Assembly: GCA_963422445.2 (NCBI GenBank)
Contig: OY729512.2
Span: forward strand, 5,952,001-6,016,000
From: G963422445 sp963422445
GTDB taxonomy: Bacteria > Pseudomonadota > Alphaproteobacteria > Thalassobaculales > Thalassobaculaceae
Length of the DNA: 64,000 nt
Direction: 5' to 3'
Shown here: positions 57,491-64,000 of the stretch, piece by piece
Position numbering within the stretch: the first letter of the stretch is position 1
Layout: every line of letters starts with the position of its first letter
The notes under the pieces: generated by a model
What the model saw: only the letters and a program-made list of their open reading frames with translations
What the model was told of the DNA's origin: nothing
The model's database searches: none
Made by a program: the position numbers and the translations under genes

Positions 57491-59806
57491 ATGTTGCATA
57501 TGATGGAACACGCGATTGGCAGAGAGCCCCTTCACCAGACCACGGACATGGCATTCATCAATGTTTCCCGCCGCAATTTCCTCCAAGGGAGCGCTGCCGC
57601 TTTCGCGGTTGCGGCCTTCGCAACGGAAGCCGGGGCTTTCGCACGTTACAAGACCGGCGGCGACGCCATGCCGCACGGGCTACGCTACGATCCCAAAATC
57701 TTCGTCTCGATTGGCCCGGATGGAGCTGTCACCATCGTCGCCCATCGCTCCGAGATGGGTACAGGGTCACGCACATCGCTGCCGATGGTTCTGGCAGACG
57801 AGATGGGTGCCGACTGGGCAAAAGTGACGATTGTCCAGGCTCCGGGTGACGAGCCGAAATACGGCAACCAGGATACTGACGGTTCCCGCTCGATGCGCCA
57901 CCACATCCAGTCAATGCGCCAGATGGGGGCCTCTGTCAGACAGATGCTGGCCAACGCGGCGGCCAAAAAATGGGGGGTTGCCCCGGACTCCGTAACCGTC
58001 GGCGTCCACGAAGTCACAAGTGGTTCAAACCGAGCCGGTTTCGGTGAACTCGCAGAGGCGGCGATGCAGGAAAATGTCCCTGCGTTCAACCAACTGACCT
58101 TCAAACAGGAAGCCGAGTTTCGTTATGTCGGCAAAGGCAACGTCAGTATTACCGATCTCCACGATATCACGACTGGCAAGGCCATTTACGGCGCCGACGT
58201 GACGTTGCCTGGCATGAAGGTGGCGGTCGTCGCCCGTCCTCCCGTCGTCGGTGCGGCGCCGGTACGTTACGACGCCAGCGAAACCAGGAAGATTCCCGGC
58301 GTCGAGGCGGTCACCGAATTGCCGACCTCAATGCCACCGGCCAAATTCGCTCCGCTTGGTGGAATTGCGGTCATCGCTTCGAACACCGATGCGGCGATCA
58401 AGGGTCGTGACGCACTGGAAATTGAGTGGGGGTCAAGCCCGCACGAAACCTACAACTCTGAAGACTATATGGCGGCGATGCGGGCAACCGCGAAACAACC
58501 GGGCAAGGTCCTACGCAAGGTCGGTGATCCGGATGCGGCGTTCAGGAACGCGGCGAAAGTCTTCGGTCAGGACTATAGCCAGGCCCATATGGTGCATGCA
58601 CCGATGGAGCCGCCGGTGGCGGTTGCCAATGTCGCGGATGGCAAGGCCGAGATCTGGGCGCCGGTACAGTCGCCGTTCGGTGCGCGTGGCGATGTCGCAA
58701 AGGCGTTAGACATGGATATTGCCGATGTGACGGTCAATGTCACGCTGCTCGGCGGCGGATTCGGCCGCAAGTCGAAATGCGATTTCGTCCTTGAAGCGGC
58801 CATGCTCAGCCAAAAACACGGTACGCCCATCAAGGTCCAATGGACCCGTGAGGATGATATCCGCCACAGCTTCAACCACACCACGTCGGTCGAGCGGATC
58901 GAGGCTGCCCTTGATGCCGGGAACAGGGTTACCGGTTGGCGGCACAACTCCGTCGCACCATCCATCCTGTCAACGTTCGCGCCCGACAGCGGTTACCAGT
59001 TCTTTATCGAGCAAGGAATGGGCCATGTCGACACGCCGTTCGAGATTCCCAATATCGCCATCGAGAACGGCAAAGCACTGGCGCATGCCCGAATTGGCTG
59101 GTTCCGGTCTGTATCGAACATACCGCGAGCCTGGGCTGTCCAGTCATTTGCCAGCGAACTCGCAAACGAACTCGGACGCGACGACCTTGAGATGATGCTG
59201 GAACTGATCGGATCGGATCGCAAGCTGGATCCGGCGACCGAGAATTTCCCGGACGACTTCTGGGATTACGGCGAGGTCTACGACGAATATCCGATCGATA
59301 CGATACGGTTGAAGCATGTTCTGAAACTGGCAGCGGAAAAAGGCGGTTGGGGCCGGGCGATGCCTGAGAGCGAAGGCCTCGGCCTCGCCGTGCACCGATC
59401 CTTCGTGACTTATGTCGCATCCTGTGTCCACGTGAAGGTGGTCAATGACGTGATAATGGTTCCGGAAGTCCATATGGCGATTGATTGCGGCTTTGCGGCC
59501 AATCCGGAGCGGATTCGCAGCCAGATGGAAGGGGCTGCGGTTCAGGGCATGACGATAGCCCTGCACAGTGGCGTCACATACGAAAACGGTGCTGCTGAAC
59601 AGTCGAATTTCCACGACTATCAGATGGTCCGGGCGGACAACTTCCCGAACCGCGTCCATACGCACATCGTCGAGCATCCGTTTTCGGTGCATGCGTCCGG
59701 CGTCGGTGAGCCTGGCGTTCCACCGATCGCACCGGCCTTGGCCAATGCGTTGTTCCATGCCACCGGCAAACGGTTTCGCGATATCCCGTTTGGCGAAAGC
59801 ATCTGA
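57491..59806 (+). CDS. iorB: Molybdopterin-binding subunit, isoquinoline oxidoreductase-like (IorB)
   Basis: The protein has 771 residues. A twin-arginine signal (SRRNFLQG, R27-R28, then an alanine-rich core) suggests export, as in IorB-type enzymes. The two-domain Mo-binding structure shows SEMGTGSRTSLPMVLADEMG near 90, YGADVTLPGMKVAVVARPP near 235, LLGGGFGRKSKCDFVLEAAM near 417, NSVAPSILSTF near 485, and the C-terminal HASGVGEPGVPPIAPALANA with the catalytic-type glutamate. It starts 3 bases after iorA. No XdhC or CoxG maturation gene is adjacent. Confidence 0.9.
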   Translation: MLHMMEHAIGREPLHQTTDMAFINVSRRNFLQGSAAAFAVAAFATEAGAFARYKTGGDAMPHGLRYDPKIFVSIGPDGAVTIVAHRSEMGTGSRTSLPMVLADEMGADWAKVTIVQAPGDEPKYGNQDTDGSRSMRHHIQSMRQMGASVRQMLANAAAKKWGVAPDSVTVGVHEVTSGSNRAGFGELAEAAMQENVPAFNQLTFKQEAEFRYVGKGNVSITDLHDITTGKAIYGADVTLPGMKVAVVARPPVVGAAPVRYDASETRKIPGVEAVTELPTSMPPAKFAPLGGIAVIASNTDAAIKGRDALEIEWGSSPHETYNSEDYMAAMRATAKQPGKVLRKVGDPDAAFRNAAKVFGQDYSQAHMVHAPMEPPVAVANVADGKAEIWAPVQSPFGARGDVAKALDMDIADVTVNVTLLGGGFGRKSKCDFVLEAAMLSQKHGTPIKVQWTREDDIRHSFNHTTSVERIEAALDAGNRVTGWRHNSVAPSILSTFAPDSGYQFFIEQGMGHVDTPFEIPNIAIENGKALAHARIGWFRSVSNIPRAWAVQSFASELANELGRDDLEMMLELIGSDRKLDPATENFPDDFWDYGEVYDEYPIDTIRLKHVLKLAAEKGGWGRAMPESEGLGLAVHRSFVTYVASCVHVKVVNDVIMVPEVHMAIDCGFAANPERIRSQMEGAAVQGMTIALHSGVTYENGAAEQSNFHDYQMVRADNFPNRVHTHIVEHPFSVHASGVGEPGVPPIAPALANALFHATGKRFRDIPFGESI

Positions 59807-59829
59807 TACAAGGTCTGTACAGGGGCCCA

Positions 59830-59862
59830 GGGGCCGGCATTTCGCCGGCCCCTTGTTATTTT
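59830..59862 (+). terminator. Rho-independent terminator after iorB
   Basis: A 9-bp stem GGGGCCGGC/GCCGGCCCC with loop ATTTC is followed by TTGTTATTTT. It lies 24 bases after the iorB stop and fits an intrinsic terminator for the iorAB transcript. Confidence 0.85.
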
Positions 59863-60840
59863 GGAGGCCCGACCCCCGGTTGCTCCGACACGGGCCTGTA
59901 CCCGCGACATGTCAACTTGCGTTCGACCGGGACGGCGGCGCGTAGCGTGGACAACTCAGCATTCTGCTGGTAAACGGAATGAGGTGGTGCGCCTGTCGTC
60001 CTGATCCACCAAAAGGCCGCTTCTTTCTGATCACCCACCGACAAGCCGGCTCTCGGCGCATACGTCTGACCGTCAGGACGCGAGGCTTGCGAGACCTGCA
60101 ACAGCCTCTGTTGGGGGATTATATCGAACAGTCACATTTAGGGGTTAACGCAAGCCCGGTCCCGCGCCCAACTTCCCTATGCGATTTCTCGGGTTCCCGC
60201 TCCGTCGGGCTCCCCGCTGAATACAACAGCCTGATATCCGGCTCGAGGTCGCTTCCCAGGCTTGGCGGATAGGCGGGGACTGCCTCTTTCCGGGAGAGAT
60301 GTTCGCAAGGGCTCGGCACCATTCCGGCACCGGCGCTCGGGAGAGCGCCATTGTCGCTATCAAGCGAGACGGTCACTGAGGTTTTACAGTTGCTGCATTC
60401 AAGGCACGCCGCCACACAGTGAGGGGCCGCATGACCGCCTGTCGCACAGTTTCACGGCTTGCGCCGGGCATGTCGTGGCCCTTTTCGTGTTCGGCCTTTC
60501 GGGGCTGGTGCGCGGTGGGCGGCAAGTCGATCTCGCGGGATAGGACGCTTCTTGCTATCGATCATGCATCAGCTCCGAAGTTGGTTCAGCACTGATGCGA
60601 TCAGCGTAGCCCGTCAAGATGGCACTATCCGTCAATGATGAGGCGAGCTTGCAGGATCCTGTTGTCGCGCGAGCAATCCGCAATCATCAGACCCTGATCG
60701 TCCAGCGACCGGATGTAAAAGCCTGTTTCTCCTGTGTTCGCAAAGCCGCATTTTCGATCAGCAGGGCGCTGTCCTGCGCGCTCAAGGTCACGACGTTTCC
60801 CTGATATTCTAAAGAGCGCGTCACATTGCTTCGCAGGCCA
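59863..60840. other. No gene recognised
   Basis: Nearly 1 kb contains only short overlapping frames on both strands with no recognised motif. The right part may include degraded IS1595 sequence, because transposase homology begins near 60841. Confidence 0.45.
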
Positions 60841-61590
60841 TCCAGCCTCTGGCGTGTGGTCATCCTCACATGCGCGCTCCCGCTTGAGCGTAGACCAAAA
60901 GGACCCGATCCCGTCGGTATGCGCCATACCCCGGACATATGCGTCGGCCGAATGATTGACCGCTGCGTGCTCGATAGGCTGCGGCCTTGTCGGTGTAGAC
61001 CGTGGCGTTCTTAACAGGTCTGCCGCGCGACGAAGCCGTGAAGGGGCGGCGTCCCGGTCTGCTTGATGACGCGGGCAGTGATGGCCTTCGTCGCACGATC
61101 CCCGGCGCCGACAACCGCCGTCTGGCCGACGGCCCCGCGCCCCGTGAGCGCCTTGCCTCTGGCCTTCGGCATGGTCTTGCGTGTCCCGCCCATATAGGGT
61201 TCGTCCCCTTCAACGGGACCGGCGAAAGGCCCGGCCTCGGCTGCGAATGTCTTGCGCAGACGATGCAGCATGAACCAAGCAGCTTTCTGGCCGCCGCATG
61301 GAGGATATGCCCTGGATGTTCGTCGTAAAGAGGTCGGTGCCGACGGCCCACACGCGATATGTGAGGTTCGAGCCTTCCATGACCGTTCCCGTCTTGACCG
61401 AGAACATGCGCTTGTTCGGGCACTCCCGACAGCGGGGCGTCATGGACTTGTGTTTGATGTTCGACTGAACGTTGACGCTGCCACAATGTGGGCAGTAGGG
61501 GCCATCGGGCCACCGTAGAGCAGCGAGCCACGTCTTTGCGGTATCTTCGTCCGGGAACGTGTCGGCGACCTGTAGCAGTGTCAAACTCTT
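60841..61590 (-). pseudogene. IS1595-family transposase, frameshifted
   Basis: The minus strand from 61584 reads LLQVADTFPDEDTAKTWLAA, RWPDGPYCPHCGSVNVQ and CRECPNKRMFSVKTGTVMEG, the zinc-ribbon and core of IS1595 transposases. A second frame (61271-61011) has MLHRLRKTFAAEAGPFAGPV, EGDEPYMGGTRK and KALTGRGAVGQTAVVGAGDR (D-E-x-Y usually DETY). A third piece has MAHTDGIGSFWSTLKRE (near 60927-60880), the last catalytic region. Several frameshifts and a lost segment around 61000 inactivate it. Its ends were not defined. Confidence 0.72.
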
Positions 61591-61832
61591 GCGGTGGACC
61601 TTGCCCGGTGCCTTGCGGGTGATCGTTCAATTCCTTGAAATGGAACTGTAATATAGAGTCGGATGTCCGCCTTATCAACCCCGGATGTGACTATTCGATA
61701 TGATCCCCCTCTGTTGCGCCATGCAAGACCCATACTCCAAGGCATCTGAACGCCGATCTCTTCGACATCCCTATGCATACAATTAACTCGTGATTTCGGA
61801 ATCGGCCGGCCGGAACCCGGACAAGATCCACG

Positions 61833-63992
61833 TCAGCGCCATCCATTGTTTATTATTCTGGACAGTTCTGTGAGATCGTCCGTGGAGGCGAATGGCACTT
61901 GCGCGATGAAAAATTCATCATCATCCGGCTTATCGCCTCCGAGACTTGCTGCCACGTGTCCTCTGCTAAGGAGCCGCTCTGCACCGGGCTTGCCGAGCGC
62001 GAGTTTTGATCCGGCCTCCCCGGCCACCCGGAGACAGAGTCGGTTGCCGAGGTTGTCGCGAATCCCCACCGGGATGGCGTCTTTATCCGCGCGCTGGGTA
62101 ATCATGATGATATGAATTCCGGCAGCCCGTGCCTTGGCCGCAATCCTCTTGAAACACTCAAGGACGCATTTTCGATAGTCTTCGATTGCCATCCAGTCCG
62201 CCATCTCGTCATGAACGACAACGCAAAACGGCAGTTTCTCCTCGAACTCGACCTTGGCGTTATATTCTGACACTTTAGTCGCACCTCTTTTCTCGAAGAG
62301 CTTGTAACGACGCTCCATCTCTTCAACAATCTCCTCCAGAACTGCGACAGACTCCTCTTGGGCCGTAACGAGTGGGCGCACCAGATGTGGCGCGTTCCTG
62401 ATCCAGGCGAAATCTACACCATGTTTCGGATCGATGACGTAAAGCTGGAGCGCGGATGGCGCGTTGAAGGCAATCATCTGCAAAAGCAGATTCTGCGTCA
62501 GCACACCCTTGCCGCTGCCGGTCTCACCAGCAATCAGCGTATGTGGGCTGTGTTCCCCATTGTTCCCGTGTCCGCCCTGGAGATTCAACCAGAGAGGCTG
62601 GCCATTATCTTCGCGGACACCAACAAGGAAGTTCGCCAAATGGCCCGGGGCCGTCTCCGGCCACCAAGCATCAAGCCAGACCTGGGCAAGGTCAACCACC
62701 TGACGCTTGCGCGCCGCGACGAAAAGTGAAATACGCCCAAGACCGGCCCGGATGTCGACGACATCGAGACCATAAGTGGTGCGAAGCTCAAGAATTCTTG
62801 GCTCAAGCCTCCTGACCGTAAATGACGGATGTCCCTTGAAATGGATAAGTACGCCGTTCGGAGTAACCGTTATCGCCGGATCGTGCAGACTGGCGGTCAT
62901 GCCAAACTCCACGAGCGCAGCCTGAAGGTCTCTCGCGGTTTGCTCGGCCTGGTTCTTGATCTTGACGAGCGCTTCATCGGCACGATTGGCATCGGCAACT
63001 GCCTGGAGCGCCGTGGCAAATTCCGGCTTAAGAGCGGAGCATGGCGGTTCCTTTTCAGGTGTTTGCGCTTGATCTGGCAACACAGACTCGATGGATCGCG
63101 GTACGAGTGGCGTTACTGGTGGTGTCACGGGTTCAGGACTACCTGTTTCTTTCTCGATATCCTCACCAACAAGGAGTCTCCCAAGTGCTCTCTGGCCAAC
63201 CCGGTACTGCTGAACAGCATCGTCGTCGGGGATCGTTTCGACCGAGTATACGGCGCCAGCCGAAACATCGTCATGTATGACGATGACGGATATGCCACGA
63301 GCCTTGTAGTCCACCGCACCGTTGGCAAGATCGCGCCGGAAGCGATCAAGATCATTCCTATCGGCGAAAAACCGGACGTAATCGGGGCGCAGGCTTAGCA
63401 GTTGAAGCAGCGACAGGCCCCAAGCCTCAGGCGCCAGCGACCCTTTTTGGTCACAGAAATTGGTACGAAGGGTCTCGAGGGTGGCGACGGTCTGCTGCCG
63501 GGAGGATTTCACCTCCTCGGATTCCACGGAAGCCGAAACGCATTTTGCTTCCACCACCGTCATCTCGATGACGAAACGGCCGTTATCCTGGCTCTGGATG
63601 CGGAGCGCCAGCGTATCGGCCATTCTTCCCCGGAGGCCAAAGAATGCAGGATTGTCGTCGAGCGAAAACCACACCGGTTTGTTTTCTCGATCCTCCGCCG
63701 CCTTTTCGACGATAGCGATCGCGGCGGCAATCCCGATAATCTCGCGTGCGCCGGTCCTCGAGCGAACAGAACCGAGGATCTTCTGGCCGCAGACCTCGAC
63801 CACCGAACTGATCACGTCGTCCGCAACCGTATCCGGGGATTCATGGAGCCCCACATCCTCCATGGCCGCGAAATCGGCGACCATGTTCCAACGCAAGTTT
63901 TCGCTTGGTTTTCGTGATGAAACGAGAACCCGCATATCGCTATCGATCAATACCTTGTCGCGTATCACCTTGATTCCGTTATCAATCAGCAT
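61833..63992 (-). CDS. Nuclease-FtsK translocase, DptH-like (5' end may lie outside)
   Basis: At least 719 residues. The first third has NKPVWFSLDDNPAFFGLRGR, MADTLALRIQ and FVIEMTVVEAKCVSASVESE; D126 and E148-x-K150 fit a PD-(D/E)xK nuclease. A linker with proline-rich SPEPVTPPVTPLVPRS (285-300) precedes the FtsK/HerA-type motor: Walker A GETGSGKG at 489-496, Walker B VVVHDE at 591-596, DNLGNRLCLRVAGE, and ERLLSRGHVAAS. This order resembles DptH, the translocase of phosphorothioation-dependent restriction. The first ATG is at 63992, but the frame remains open to the edge, so the gene may start outside. Partners dptF and dptG would be expected nearby. Confidence 0.72.
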   Translation of the reverse strand: MLIDNGIKVIRDKVLIDSDMRVLVSSRKPSENLRWNMVADFAAMEDVGLHESPDTVADDVISSVVEVCGQKILGSVRSRTGAREIIGIAAAIAIVEKAAEDRENKPVWFSLDDNPAFFGLRGRMADTLALRIQSQDNGRFVIEMTVVEAKCVSASVESEEVKSSRQQTVATLETLRTNFCDQKGSLAPEAWGLSLLQLLSLRPDYVRFFADRNDLDRFRRDLANGAVDYKARGISVIVIHDDVSAGAVYSVETIPDDDAVQQYRVGQRALGRLLVGEDIEKETGSPEPVTPPVTPLVPRSIESVLPDQAQTPEKEPPCSALKPEFATALQAVADANRADEALVKIKNQAEQTARDLQAALVEFGMTASLHDPAITVTPNGVLIHFKGHPSFTVRRLEPRILELRTTYGLDVVDIRAGLGRISLFVAARKRQVVDLAQVWLDAWWPETAPGHLANFLVGVREDNGQPLWLNLQGGHGNNGEHSPHTLIAGETGSGKGVLTQNLLLQMIAFNAPSALQLYVIDPKHGVDFAWIRNAPHLVRPLVTAQEESVAVLEEIVEEMERRYKLFEKRGATKVSEYNAKVEFEEKLPFCVVVHDEMADWMAIEDYRKCVLECFKRIAAKARAAGIHIIMITQRADKDAIPVGIRDNLGNRLCLRVAGEAGSKLALGKPGAERLLSRGHVAASLGGDKPDDDEFFIAQVPFASTDDLTELSRIINNGWR

Positions 63993-64000
63993 TTTCCTGC

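Noticed and set aside
1..64000. CRISPR arrays, rRNA and tRNA genes, prophage structural genes.
   Set aside because: No regularly spaced repeats, no rRNA-like or cloverleaf-like sequences and no phage structural proteins were found on reading. A tRNAscan or Rfam search would be decisive.

Overview
The window looks like part of an alphaproteobacterial chromosome, probably of a marine or host-associated member near the Rhodospirillales. The evidence is the high G+C, a convincing dnaG-rpoD pair with an alphaproteobacterial-type RpoD C-terminus, two TRAP dicarboxylate/organic-acid transporters, a DMSP-lyase-like pseudogene, and catabolic genes of the hyuAB, iorAB and phnM type. No rRNA, tRNA or CRISPR array was seen. 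The lineage is an inference from gene content, not a computed placement.

The most striking property is decay. About 18 insertion-sequence copies or fragments and over a dozen broken host genes share the 64 kb with intact metabolic genes. Layout: 1-2.5 kb, TRAP operon dctP-dctQ-dctM (minus). 2.6-6.2 kb, a HEPN-like gene split by an IS630 element that is itself split by a 1.5-kb IS (here called ISa). 6.3-11.1 kb, a truncated secreted protein, an IS5-type element, an intact Phd/PIN toxin-antitoxin pair, an internally deleted ISa copy and two more IS5-family elements. 11.2-15.5 kb, a frameshifted DMSP lyase, a fatty-acid desaturase, an amidohydrolase and a serine beta-lactamase-fold hydrolase. 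15.5-21.2 kb, remnants of a GIY-YIG-type protein and two transposases, a MITE, an ISa copy, an IS630 copy and an FG-GAP fragment. 21.4-23.3 kb, a two-gene operon (3-hydroxyisobutyrate-dehydrogenase-like plus 2OG-Fe(II) oxygenase). 23.6-34 kb, an IS-rich island containing VapBC joined to a truncated restriction-modification gene and a DruA-like/IS4 transposase split by IS630. 34.1-39.5 kb, a frameshifted class III aminotransferase and hyuA-hyuB. 39.5-44.1 kb, an AlbA_2-type gene split by IS630 and a ParA-like gene split by an IS110 element. 44.4-47.4 kb, a second TRAP operon. 47.5-54.8 kb, rpoD, dnaG, phnM and argG (all minus). 55.4-59.9 kb, a DUF899 pseudogene, a second MITE-like copy, and iorA-iorB with a terminator. 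60.8-64 kb, an IS1595 remnant and the 3' part of a nuclease-FtsK translocase resembling DptH of phosphorothioate-linked restriction.

Functionally, the intact genes describe a scavenger of small organic compounds: two TRAP uptake systems, hydantoin/oxoproline hydrolysis, N-heteroaromatic oxidation, and oxidative or hydrolytic enzymes. The core genes (rpoD, dnaG, argG) are intact. Defence, regulatory and eukaryote-like-domain genes are mostly broken. The best leads are the ISa family, with five copies in four structural forms sharing deletions and one templated inverted repeat; a TA-flanked MITE with IS630-type ends; a possible bridge-RNA region of the IS110 element; and the DptH-like defence gene cut by the right edge.
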